From positions 346,387 through 410,386 of the forward strand of contig NZ_JAAKGS010000003.1 in the NCBI RefSeq assembly GCF_011043555.1: a DNA stretch of 64,000 nucleotides. The letters are read 5' to 3'. Within the stretch, counting starts at the first letter, position 1, and the number at the start of each line of letters is the position of its first letter. Positions 53,475 to 62,370 of this stretch are shown here, in pieces. Source of the DNA: Sphingobacterium sp. SGR-19. GTDB lineage: Bacteria; Bacteroidota; Bacteroidia; Sphingobacteriales; Sphingobacteriaceae. A program made the position numbers and the translations under genes. The notes beneath the pieces were generated by a model, which was not told where the DNA came from, made no database searches, and saw only the letters and a program-made list of their open reading frames with translations.

Positions 53475-54894
53475 CTTGTTTAAATTTATTTCCAAACCGG
53501 TCTTCCACTTCAACAGTGATCTCACTGTCCGCCTTTACCGGACGCGCATAAAATAAATGGTCTGTTTCTGCCGTCCATATCCAATCGTAGTCGTATGTGG
53601 CCTTATGCGTACTCACCTCGCGGGTCGTCCGCGGGTCCAGACCTACATAATTCATCATCAAACCTTTATAAATCCCATCTTCATACCAGCCTACTTTCCA
53701 GTGCGGATCGTGATTCCAGACCAATACCGTTAAATCCTCTACGCGTTCGGGATTTTCACCGACCGCATACGCACGAAATTGATGATTATCAGACTTGCCG
53801 ATAGCTTTATAGCGCCAGCTAAAATCGTCCCCATCCGCTAGATATATCGAATAGCCAGGAGGCGTTCCATCTGCACAATCGGGTCCCTGCCAAAATATGC
53901 CAGATAAAGATGCCTGTGTATGCTCCCATATATGGGGAGCAGGGTGATAATGGTCCTGCAGGTGTGTATGACCCGAGATAATATGTACCTGATAAGATTC
54001 CAATAACGCATAAAGATGCGACGCATTACGCATCACTTGCTGCTGGCTATCCTTCCGAAAAGGTTTGTGCGTAGTCGGAATATGAAGCGATACCACTACC
54101 GTACTTCCCGTAGGAACGGTCTTTAAATCCTGTTCTAACCACCGCAGCTGGCCTTCAGGCAGGTATCCCACATACTCATGCCCACGCCCAAGGTAGAATA
54201 CATTATCCAAGACCACATAATGCACATTCCCTCTATTAAACGCATAGTAGTTTGGTCCAAAATTCTGTTCAAAGTACCTTGTCGCCTGCGCATTTGAACG
54301 CGAGTCCGGCCGCAGGTCATGATTACCTTTGGTATAAAAAAAAGGGATTCCCGTACCGGAAAACACTTCGGTCAATGCAGTGAGCAGTTGTGGCTGATCG
54401 CCGACCATATCCCCTGTCAGCATGCCATGTAATACATAATCCCTTAGTTCGGTTTTTGTATACCGAAGCAGATCCTCCGCATAGGCACGGCAGCTGTCCA
54501 CATCTTTCAATTTATATACCTGCGGATCTCCAATCACGATCATTGCGTGCTTGTTGTCAGGGGCTGATTTTTCCAATTCAAAGTCGTAGGAGGTGGCAGG
54601 CGCTTGCCTATCATTCAGCATCCTGTAAAAATATGGCCGCCCATCACCAAGTGGAATCTGGTAGCCAGCCGGTAACGTCAGATAGACCAACTCGGCGTCG
54701 TGCGCGAGATCGAGGGTATAGCATCCCAAGGTGTCGGTCAATACGACAGTCCGCCCATCAGTAACCGCTACACCTGCAAGACCTGCACCACCAACAACAG
54801 AGACCCTACCACCGATCTGTTGATGGAGCGCCTGTGCATAGGCTGGTCCACCCAGTCCATAAATCAACAATATGACAAACATCGTCCGTATCAT
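53452..54894 (-). CDS. Exported calcineurin-like phosphoesterase with N- and C-terminal accessory domains
   Basis: The 480-residue protein has a signal peptide (FVILLIYGLGGPAYA), an N-terminal beta domain (about 22-105) of the MetallophosN type, the phosphoesterase core (VIGDPQ, LTGDMVGD, TKGNHD, SLHIPTTH, SGHTHLQDHY) and a C-terminal MetallophosC-like beta domain. The first motif is DPQ instead of DxH, which is normal for this subfamily. It should remove phosphate groups outside the cytoplasm. Its stop overlaps the GDPD gene start, so the two phosphoesterases are coupled. Confidence 0.85.
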   Translation of the reverse strand: MIRTMFVILLIYGLGGPAYAQALHQQIGGRVSVVGGAGLAGVAVTDGRTVVLTDTLGCYTLDLAHDAELVYLTLPAGYQIPLGDGRPYFYRMLNDRQAPATSYDFELEKSAPDNKHAMIVIGDPQVYKLKDVDSCRAYAEDLLRYTKTELRDYVLHGMLTGDMVGDQPQLLTALTEVFSGTGIPFFYTKGNHDLRPDSRSNAQATRYFEQNFGPNYYAFNRGNVHYVVLDNVFYLGRGHEYVGYLPEGQLRWLEQDLKTVPTGSTVVVSLHIPTTHKPFRKDSQQQVMRNASHLYALLESYQVHIISGHTHLQDHYHPAPHIWEHTQASLSGIFWQGPDCADGTPPGYSIYLADGDDFSWRYKAIGKSDNHQFRAYAVGENPERVEDLTVLVWNHDPHWKVGWYEDGIYKGLMMNYVGLDPRTTREVSTHKATYDYDWIWTAETDHLFYARPVKADSEITVEVEDRFGNKFKQDVQHKKR

Positions 54895-54896
54895 AC

Positions 54897-56462
54897 CTAT
54901 TGTTTTAAATCCGAGGGCGTAGAACGATAAATCAGATAGTCGGCAATATAAAGTCCATATCCTTGATCCGGCGACAACAACTTCACTTCAACACGATGTT
55001 TCGCATCAGCGAGCTTATAACACCAGAAAAGCTCCGGACGCCGATCTATTGGATCGGTATACAGGTTTGCCGTCTCTACGAGTTGGCCATCAACATACAG
55101 ACCTGCCTGCACTAGCCTATCGTTAGCGCTTTGATCTTTTTTCAACAGGTACCCACTTAGCACCATCCCATTGCCTTCGAAGTCGAACGTGTATGTAGCC
55201 GCTGTCTCTTTGGCTATTTTTACACGCTCCGCTGGAAAATGTCCTGCAAAGTTCTCTTCAAGAGCTGCAACAGCTGCCACCTGTATCGGGATATGTACAT
55301 CGCGGACATCTACTCTGCCACCGTGTTTTTCAATATTAGCGCTTGCGAGCTCAAAATTTAGCCTATAAATGTCCTCGAGCGCGTAAGCGCTATGACTAAA
55401 GACTTTGTCTTCTGCCCGCTTCAAGGGGTTCAGATATTTCGGCGTTATCGCATCATATCCGATCATCGTGCCGAGTACGCCGCAAGCCGTGGCGGGATTA
55501 CAATCCGAGTCCTGTCCCGCACGAGTCGCGACATCCATAGTCCTGAAAAAATCACCTTCACCATAGAGCAACGCCATCACCACATATGCGGCATTTACTT
55601 TAGCATCTATATTTATTGGATGGAATACGAAATTTGGACAGCCTACATCCTCGGCCCAATTCTGTTGGATGTGCCACCAGCACTGCTTCCAGTCTGCCGG
55701 ATATTTTCTGTGCCATTCGATCACATCCGAAATGCAGCGGTATAATTTGCTTTTAGGGGGGATAGCCGATAATGCTTGCTTTACTACAATGTGTATATCT
55801 TTCCGGTAGAAAGCCTGTGCATACATATTTGCGACAAATACACCGCCATAATAACCATCGCCCGAGGCGATCATAGTCCCCGTTTTTTCGCAGATTGCAG
55901 ACGCTGCCTGCGGCATTGCCGGACTGATTAACCCAGCGAAATCAGCCTCGATCTGAAAATCGATATCGTCGGCATGCGGATTATTTAACCAATGTCCAGC
56001 TTCGATAGGCTTCACACCGTTTCTTAAATTGTATCGTGCCATCTGGTTAGCGTGCCACAGTTCATATTCTGTTCGGGCAAATGCAGCGGCAAACGAATCG
56101 ATAGGCGCGTCCAACCCTATCCGGTCAAACACCTCCATGAATGTCAGATCCACATAGATATCATCATACAGGCCAGGAAATGCCTTCATCGCCTGATTGA
56201 TATAATCGTCGTTCCACGGAATCGATTCATAATCCTGTATAAACGTACCCTGATAAACGAATTCCGTTGGCCAGCCGTAGGTTACACCGATCGTCTGCCC
56301 AGCCCAGCCGCCCTTAATCTTATCCAGCAAAACGGATTTCGGCATGGATATCCATTCTCTCGATTTTTCCTTTCGCTGTGATACAGCCAAGAGCGGCAAT
56401 AGTAGCATCCAGGCGATATGGTATATGGAGTAGATGTATCTCGAAGTTTTCATATTGATCAT
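54897..56462 (-). CDS. Exported ADP-ribosylglycohydrolase-fold protein
   Basis: The 521-residue protein has a signal peptide (IAWMLLLPLLAVSQ) and an ADP-ribosylglycohydrolase fold: KIKGGWAGQTIGVTYG, DDIYVDLTFMEV, and GQDSDCNPATACGVLG holding the metal-binding aspartates. A C-terminal beta domain (about 400-521) follows. ADP-ribosylglycohydrolases normally act on ADP-ribose in the cytoplasm; exported relatives in PULs probably act on a glycoside instead. It lies 2 bases upstream of the phosphoesterase gene. Confidence 0.82.
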   Translation of the reverse strand: MINMKTSRYIYSIYHIAWMLLLPLLAVSQRKEKSREWISMPKSVLLDKIKGGWAGQTIGVTYGWPTEFVYQGTFIQDYESIPWNDDYINQAMKAFPGLYDDIYVDLTFMEVFDRIGLDAPIDSFAAAFARTEYELWHANQMARYNLRNGVKPIEAGHWLNNPHADDIDFQIEADFAGLISPAMPQAASAICEKTGTMIASGDGYYGGVFVANMYAQAFYRKDIHIVVKQALSAIPPKSKLYRCISDVIEWHRKYPADWKQCWWHIQQNWAEDVGCPNFVFHPINIDAKVNAAYVVMALLYGEGDFFRTMDVATRAGQDSDCNPATACGVLGTMIGYDAITPKYLNPLKRAEDKVFSHSAYALEDIYRLNFELASANIEKHGGRVDVRDVHIPIQVAAVAALEENFAGHFPAERVKIAKETAATYTFDFEGNGMVLSGYLLKKDQSANDRLVQAGLYVDGQLVETANLYTDPIDRRPELFWCYKLADAKHRVEVKLLSPDQGYGLYIADYLIYRSTPSDLKQ

Positions 56463-56487
56463 TTAGGTATATACGAATAATCTTTGC

Positions 56488-57684
56488 CTAAGCTCGCTGT
56501 ACAGCCGGTTCCTTACAGGCAATATCCTCTAAGGTTTTCCAACATTGGTACAAACCTCTAGGCACATGAAAACATCCCTTCCATTTACCTCCTTTTAATT
56601 GCAGCAGCACCTCGCCCCTGCGGTTTAAGTAACCGAACCACTCCGGATATTCCTGATCTTTAAAATGTGTCCAAGTATACTCGTGTACCTTTTCAAACCA
56701 TGTTAGACAGGCTTCCGATCCGGTGAGCTGATAGCCTTTCAAGAGTGAAATTAAGGTCTCTATGTGCACCCACCAAAGTTTCTGATCCCACTCCAGTTGT
56801 TGTGTCGGGTGCCCCAATCGATCCATAAAGTAAAATATACCACCATGCATTTGATCCCATCCGTATTCTAACGTGTTCAGCGTTATCTGTACGGCTCTCT
56901 GAATAAGGTCGTCGCGGTTTAGGCGAACCCCCAGATCCATAATAAACCACATCGCTTCTATGCCATGCCCCGGATTAATTAGCCTTCCATCAAAGGTATC
57001 AGACAGCGTACCATCCATCTTCACGTTTTCCACAATAATGCCGCCACCTATTTCCGGTCTGTAAAACACGTTGAGGACCTCATGTATACATTCGTTTATC
57101 AGGTTATTAAGCATATCCGCCGGCAGCAGATGCTCAATTTCCAGAGCGAGGTTACAGAGTATCATCGGCAACGAGAACCCTTTCAGTGCACGCTTTCCGT
57201 CAGCTGCTTTACTCCACTTTCCTTTTGGGTTATCGACTTTAGAAAGTATCACTTCAAATGTCTTTTTGGCGACGGCCGCATACTTTTCGCTTCCCGTCGC
57301 TAAGCTCAGCTGACCAAAAGCAATCGTGGCAAACGTATACGAAAATATGTTGTAGGGTTCAACCAGCGGATTACCGTCGCGGTCAAGGGAAAAATACCAG
57401 TTGAAATCACCATCGTGACCGTGATCCAGCAGGAAAGCTGCGCCATGCTCCGCCGCCTCCAACCATGCTTGGTTCTTTTCAACTTTATTGTACATTGAGG
57501 CAAACATATAGACCTCACGCGCTTGCAGCCATATAAATTTATCCGTATCAAACACGTTGCCCATCCTATCCAGACAGGTAAAATACCCGCCACATTCTTT
57601 ATCCAACGAATGGTCCAACCAAAAAGGCATTACATTTTCTAACAGTTCCTTCTTATACTGTTCACTAAGCTTCCTAAAATCCAT
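56488..57684 (-). CDS. AGE-family epimerase (N-acylglucosamine 2-epimerase-like)
   Basis: The 398-residue protein without signal peptide is an (alpha/alpha)6-barrel enzyme: CGGYFTCLDRMGNVFDTDKFIWLQAREVYMF is the family start, followed by GHGIEAMWFIMDLG and KLWWVHIETLISLLKG. AGE enzymes interconvert N-acetylglucosamine and N-acetylmannosamine, or mannose/glucose-type sugars and beta-1,4-mannobiose in related members. Next to NagB and a sugar porter it most likely brings ManNAc into the GlcNAc route. Confidence 0.87.
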   Translation of the reverse strand: MDFRKLSEQYKKELLENVMPFWLDHSLDKECGGYFTCLDRMGNVFDTDKFIWLQAREVYMFASMYNKVEKNQAWLEAAEHGAAFLLDHGHDGDFNWYFSLDRDGNPLVEPYNIFSYTFATIAFGQLSLATGSEKYAAVAKKTFEVILSKVDNPKGKWSKAADGKRALKGFSLPMILCNLALEIEHLLPADMLNNLINECIHEVLNVFYRPEIGGGIIVENVKMDGTLSDTFDGRLINPGHGIEAMWFIMDLGVRLNRDDLIQRAVQITLNTLEYGWDQMHGGIFYFMDRLGHPTQQLEWDQKLWWVHIETLISLLKGYQLTGSEACLTWFEKVHEYTWTHFKDQEYPEWFGYLNRRGEVLLQLKGGKWKGCFHVPRGLYQCWKTLEDIACKEPAVQRA

Positions 57685-57730
57685 TTATCTTATTATATTA
57701 TTCTTACTTACAATTTTGTCACCTATAGTT

Positions 57731-59131
57731 CTAATGAATCCAGTGTCGTTCTATATCTTCCAGCGATCTACCTGTCGTTTCGGGCACTAGTTTCCAAACG
57801 ATCAGCATATAGGGTATGCACATCGCTGCAAAAAGCAAAAAGGTTCCTCCCGGAGAAAGATTCTCGAGCATCCACGGCGTTAGCTGACCGATAAGGTACG
57901 TTCCTACCCACAACGAAAAGCCAGCAATAGACATCGCTAAGCCGCGGATAGAATTCGGGTACATCTCCGAAAGGAGTACCCAAATAACTGCAGATATGGA
58001 GATTGCACAACAGAATACATACGCCAGAAAGCAGACGAGCATAAATATATTCGGTAGGCCGATCGAGTCACCCCAAACGAAGTAAACGCTGATGAGTAAA
58101 AGAAAAACAATCATTCCCGATACGCCTAAATATACCAGCTTCTTACGTCCTACTTTATCAATAATGAACACAGCCAATACGGTCGTGAGCACATTAACCA
58201 GTCCGACAATCACCTGATAGAACAGCGAATCACCCCCTGACAGGCCACTGCTTTCAAAGATCGTCGGCCCGTAGTATAGCACTGCGTTAACGCCCATAAA
58301 CTGTCCCAATATGGCTATGGCAGCACCAATCCATACAGCTTTGCGTACGCCAGAATTTCCCAACAACTTCCAATTTACTTTTTGGTTGGAAGAACTTGTC
58401 AGGCCAATTTTTGCAACTTCCGCTTCTGCGGCCGTCGCTGATCGGTAAATCCGTGACAGTACAGACTTCGCACGCACCAACCTTCCTTTCAATATAAGCC
58501 AGCGCGGGCTTTCCGGGATAAACAGGAGCACAACGAGGAAGAAAACAGAAGGCAGAGACGCAACCCCTAACATGCCACGCCATACCTCATCGTAAAAAGC
58601 CAATCGAAGGCTGGTATTCTCTAGATATTGTGCATCGCCTAGCGCATAATTTAGTAAGACGTAGTTGACCAAATAAGCCCCCAAAAAACCAACAGTGACA
58701 GCAAGCTGGTACAACGACACCAAACGTCCCCTATATTGAGGCGCCGAGAGTTCGGAAATATACATGGGAGAAACAATCGAAACAATCCCTGTCCCTACGC
58801 CTCCGATAATCCGGGCGTAGACGAGTTGATCGAAATCGGTAGAAAGCGCACAATATACCGCAGAGACGGTAAAGAGTAAAGCAGATAGCAGCAGGGTCAT
58901 CCTCCGTCCAAAGCGATCGCCCAAATACCCCCCGCAAGACACGCCTAAAATCGAGCCTACCAGCGCACAACCGACATACCAGCCTTGCGATACTGTATCC
59001 AGGCCAAACTGAACAGTTATCTGGGCAATTGTGCCCGATATTACAGCGGTATCATATCCGAATAGAAACCCTCCTATTGCGGCTACAACAGCCAGGAAAC
59101 TAATGTATTTTAAATTAACAGATTCGTTCAT
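57731..59131 (-). CDS. Sugar-porter-family MFS transporter
   Basis: The 466-residue protein has 12 membrane helices and the sugar-porter marks GFLFGYDTAVISG, GDRFGRR, PESPRWLI, GRKKLVYLG and PETTGRSLEDIE. XylE-like porters bring monosaccharides across the inner membrane with protons. In this operon it would take up the sugar released in the periplasm, before the epimerase and NagB act. Confidence 0.93.
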   Translation of the reverse strand: MNESVNLKYISFLAVVAAIGGFLFGYDTAVISGTIAQITVQFGLDTVSQGWYVGCALVGSILGVSCGGYLGDRFGRRMTLLLSALLFTVSAVYCALSTDFDQLVYARIIGGVGTGIVSIVSPMYISELSAPQYRGRLVSLYQLAVTVGFLGAYLVNYVLLNYALGDAQYLENTSLRLAFYDEVWRGMLGVASLPSVFFLVVLLFIPESPRWLILKGRLVRAKSVLSRIYRSATAAEAEVAKIGLTSSSNQKVNWKLLGNSGVRKAVWIGAAIAILGQFMGVNAVLYYGPTIFESSGLSGGDSLFYQVIVGLVNVLTTVLAVFIIDKVGRKKLVYLGVSGMIVFLLLISVYFVWGDSIGLPNIFMLVCFLAYVFCCAISISAVIWVLLSEMYPNSIRGLAMSIAGFSLWVGTYLIGQLTPWMLENLSPGGTFLLFAAMCIPYMLIVWKLVPETTGRSLEDIERHWIH

Positions 59132-59163
59132 CTTATGCTACTTTTAGGTTTTATAAAGTTCAA

Positions 59164-60282
59164 TTACTGGTTAATTTTGAAGTACTGTTGGTATCGATTG
59201 TACAGGTGGCCGGCTTGCGCATAAGCCGACTGCGGACTCATGAAGTGGGAAAACTCAAAGGTTATCGCTTTTTCGTATCCGGCGCGCTTGGCAGCTTCTA
59301 GCTTCAGTCGCAATTTATCAAACTTGATGGGTAAAAATTTGATCGGCATATCGCGATCAAAAGTTTCCGCATTGGTCCAGCATGCAATACCATATCGATC
59401 CGCCAACTTTTTATTTACGCTGAAAAAAGCGTCCAGTTCGTAATAATCGATGTGCCCGTCCTGAAAGGCACAGGCATCGACAACATCCTTGATCCCATCG
59501 AATATTTCTGCCCAATCGTCCTCGTGTTCCTGTACCGAAACCGCGTCAGCACGCGAAATACTAGACGATGAAGCCATGACTGCTTTTTTTCCGTCAATCC
59601 AAGGAGAAATAAAGGTCGGCAGGCCATTTGAAACGTCTTTGCAAGCTTTTCCCAATTGCTCAAACGTGGCAATCGCCCCCTTGGTTTTACGGCTGATCTC
59701 GCCACTGATATACCATCCACCAAAACTTTTATAGCGGCTACCATAATTCTTCCATACCTCCTCGATCACATATTTGTTATGTTCCAACTCATGGCTAAGA
59801 TCACCCGTATCCCAATAGCTACCCGAATCATATAGGCCAAAGTAAAATATCATGCCGTACTTCTCCGAAAGCCTTAAGTACATATCCAACAAATCGACAC
59901 CAGGCTGATAACACCCCTTGCCCATGAGGTAAGCAGAAGGATACGTTATAAAGCGACGATAACCAGCTCGGATCAGGATAACCGTATTGATACCAAGCGC
60001 TTTCATATATCTAAAATCAAGATCCCATTCAGACTCGCCCCAGTTCTGATGCGGTATATCGTGCGAAATCTCATCGATAAACGTAGCTGTAATAGGTAGA
60101 GCGAGAGCCGAATCAGTCAACAATCGGTCCCGTAGTGACGGATCCAGCGACAATCGGTTTTCAGCCGACTGTCTGTCAGCATCGCAACTTTGCAACAGCC
60201 CGACCGAAGCCCCCGCAATGCCTGACGTAATCCCTAATTGCAAAAAGTTCCGTCGACTGTATTTATCAATTCCATGTTTCAT
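59164..60282 (-). CDS. DUF4434 protein with Tat-type signal
   Basis: The 372-residue protein starts KYSRRNFLQLGITSGIAGAS, with a twin-arginine motif SRRNFLQ and a following LLQSC lipobox, so it may be a Tat-exported lipoprotein. The DUF4434 barrel contains ATFIDEISHDIPHQNWG, GINTVILIRAGYRR, GGWYISGEISR and TFISPWIDG. It is the first gene of the operon, facing the ROK gene across a 206-base AT-rich regulatory region. Confidence 0.82.
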   Translation of the reverse strand: MKHGIDKYSRRNFLQLGITSGIAGASVGLLQSCDADRQSAENRLSLDPSLRDRLLTDSALALPITATFIDEISHDIPHQNWGESEWDLDFRYMKALGINTVILIRAGYRRFITYPSAYLMGKGCYQPGVDLLDMYLRLSEKYGMIFYFGLYDSGSYWDTGDLSHELEHNKYVIEEVWKNYGSRYKSFGGWYISGEISRKTKGAIATFEQLGKACKDVSNGLPTFISPWIDGKKAVMASSSSISRADAVSVQEHEDDWAEIFDGIKDVVDACAFQDGHIDYYELDAFFSVNKKLADRYGIACWTNAETFDRDMPIKFLPIKFDKLRLKLEAAKRAGYEKAITFEFSHFMSPQSAYAQAGHLYNRYQQYFKINQ

Positions 60283-60488
60283 TTTAGATTTATTTTTTTT
60301 AATACGTTAATACGGGCCGGTCAGTCACCCGACTAACACTTCGCTAAATTAAAAATAATTTTATTAATACATCGCGTATTTATTAATTTATTTTAATAAT
60401 AACACTACAACAACAATAATATATTAATATAAAGACGTTATTTAATAATATAACAAGGTATTTTTATCTTTTTTTTATTACTTTTGTT
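60283..60488. promoter_or_regulatory. Divergent promoter region of the PUL-like operon and its ROK regulator
   Basis: This 206-base, very AT-rich region lies between two divergent starts. An imperfect palindrome TTAATACATCGCGTATTTATTAA (about 60365-60388) is a candidate operator for the ROK regulator. On the plus strand TACTTTTG (60479-60486), matching the TAxxTTTG -7 box, ends two bases before the ROK ATG. A promoter for the large operon must lie here too, but I cannot assign it. Confidence 0.45.
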
Positions 60489-61724
60489 ATGAAGTATAGA
60501 CCCATGACATTTTTTGAACAGTTAGAAAACGAACAAACATCAGGCGTTGCCTATAAAAATAATTCCATTAAGAAGAGTCTGATCGCTATTCTTTCGACCG
60601 AAGGACAGCGCACGATCAGTGCGCTCAGCAAGGAGTTAAAGTTGAGCGTCCCGAAAATTACAAATGTAATCAGTGAATTAATCGAAGACGGATTAGTGAG
60701 TGATTACGGTAAATCAACGACGGTGAGCGGAAGGAAGCCTAATGTTTATGGATTGGTACCAACTTCAGGGTTTTTCCTTGGGGTCGATGTCAAACACAAC
60801 CATGTTAATATCGGTCTCATCGACCTCAATAAAACCATAGTTTCAATTGCGGAAAACACTCCTTACGAGCTTGCGAACAGCAAAGAGTCGTTAGACAATC
60901 TATGCCGACTCATTAATAGTTTTATTAAGAAAACAGGCGTTCCTAAAGAAAAAATACTAGCAATGGGACTTAATTTGGGTGGTCGTGTCAATTATAAAAC
61001 GGGTTACAGCTACAGTTTCTTTCACTTCAGCGAGACACCACTGAGTAAGTATCTTGACGACGCGCTGAAGATTAAGACATTTATCGAGAATGATTCCCGA
61101 GCTATGGCTTATGGAGAGTTTATGGGAGGGGTCGTTACGGATGAAAAAAACGTGCTATTCCTCAATCTTGATTATGGTATAGGCATGGGTATCTTGATTA
61201 ATGGGCAGATTTATTATGGAAAATCAGGATTCGCAGGTGAGTTTGGACATATCCCTATTTTTGATAACGAGATATTATGTCAGTGCGGCAAAAAGGGATG
61301 TCTTGAAACAGAAGCCTCCGGACGAGCACTTATTGAACTTTTCACGCAACGCTTGAAAGAAGGATATGTAAGCAATATTACGCATACAGTAGATGTCGAA
61401 CAGATCAAGTTGACACACATTATCAGCGCAGTTCAAAAGGATGATAACCTTGCCATTGAGCTCCTGGCTGAGATTGGAGAAAAAATAGGAAGAGCTATTG
61501 CTTTACTCATCAACTTATATAATCCGGAGCTCATCGTATTAGGCGGACCTTTAGCCCTTACGGGCGACTATATCCTGCTTCCTGTCAAAAGCGCAATTAA
61601 CAAGTATTCCCTTAATTTAGTAAGTACAGATACAAAAATTAAACTTTCCAAACTTCAGGAAAAATCTGGTGTCGTCGGAGCATGTTTCCTCGTCCGTGAT
61701 CGATTATTGGAAATCAATAATTAG
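60489..61724 (+). CDS. ROK-family transcriptional regulator (NagC-like)
   Basis: The 411-residue protein has an N-terminal winged helix (ISALSKELKLSVPKITNVISELIEDG, about 40-68) and a ROK sugar-kinase-like domain with GVDVKHNHVNIGLIDLN, GEFGHIPI and the zinc motif CQCGKKGCLETEASG. NagC/XylR-type ROK proteins release DNA on binding a sugar or sugar phosphate such as GlcNAc-6-P. Divergent position to the amino-sugar operon makes it its likely repressor. The second in-frame Met (60504) is an alternative start, since a -7 box almost touches the first ATG. Confidence 0.9.
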   Translation: MKYRPMTFFEQLENEQTSGVAYKNNSIKKSLIAILSTEGQRTISALSKELKLSVPKITNVISELIEDGLVSDYGKSTTVSGRKPNVYGLVPTSGFFLGVDVKHNHVNIGLIDLNKTIVSIAENTPYELANSKESLDNLCRLINSFIKKTGVPKEKILAMGLNLGGRVNYKTGYSYSFFHFSETPLSKYLDDALKIKTFIENDSRAMAYGEFMGGVVTDEKNVLFLNLDYGIGMGILINGQIYYGKSGFAGEFGHIPIFDNEILCQCGKKGCLETEASGRALIELFTQRLKEGYVSNITHTVDVEQIKLTHIISAVQKDDNLAIELLAEIGEKIGRAIALLINLYNPELIVLGGPLALTGDYILLPVKSAINKYSLNLVSTDTKIKLSKLQEKSGVVGACFLVRDRLLEINN

Positions 61725-61830
61725 AATTATTTTTGGTATCATAGCTTCTTCATCTTTTTGGCCATCGAACAGTACTATACAGTTCCGTCATTTTATCTGT
61801 ATGCACATCCTGATAAATTGCACTTGAACT

Positions 61831-62045
61831 TATGCCTTTGAGATCTTAAAATCCAGGGAAAAATTATACCACTGCTCGGAAAAATATTTTTAGGAAACCC
61901 GCACGATTACAAGATGCTTTGGATCTATACGGAAAAATATGGCAACAGCAATTTGGTAAAGCGAATATTTGAACGGAATAACTTAAGGGTCACCGAGGAG
62001 AAATATTTTTTTGGCTGCGCGACAGGCATTAGCGGCCGGAAGTGA
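61831..62045 (+). pseudogene. Chimeric remnant: piece of the 25.6-kb membrane-protein gene joined to the 3' end of the methyltransferase gene
   Basis: Bases 61831-61858 equal 25688-25715 (from the membrane protein gene), and 61859-62045 match 26735-26921, the last about 190 bases of the methyltransferase gene. About 1 kb between them is missing; the joint lies in a short GGGAAAA-like match shared by both edges. The repeat and an ORF6N gene follow in the same order as in the 26.9-28.1 kb region. Confidence 0.85.
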
Positions 62046-62049
62046 TTCC

Positions 62050-62370
62050 TTACCATTATGTACTTGTACATGTAAATGCATGCACGCCATTGGGCGCTAC
62101 AGCAAGAGGCATGTTCACACATTGAAGCTAAATAACGTTCAACACATGGATTTACTCGTTATGTCAACGAACAAGTCCACAATGTAACGTGACAAAGCCG
62201 CAATGTAAAGTGACAAAGCCGCCAACTACAGTGAGTGGTTGGTTATGTCACTGTACATAGCCGCTAAGTACCTCGAGGTTGGGGCTATCTATATGTACAA
62301 AATGAAAGATTCTATTGCTTTACAAGTTACCTTTATTGGGACAATGAATTATGAACGATACCATTAAGTT
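62050..62370. repeat. Dispersed intergenic element, copy C (internally deleted)
   Basis: It begins CATTATGTACTTGTACATGT like copies A and B, but jumps from ATGCATGCACGCC to ATTGGGCGCTACAGCAAG, which drops about 250 bases of copy A (roughly 26963-27210). It ends with the GGGGCTAT..ATGTACAAAATG end and the conserved ORF6N leader. A 21-bp block around GTGACAAAGCCGC is doubled. Confidence 0.8.
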
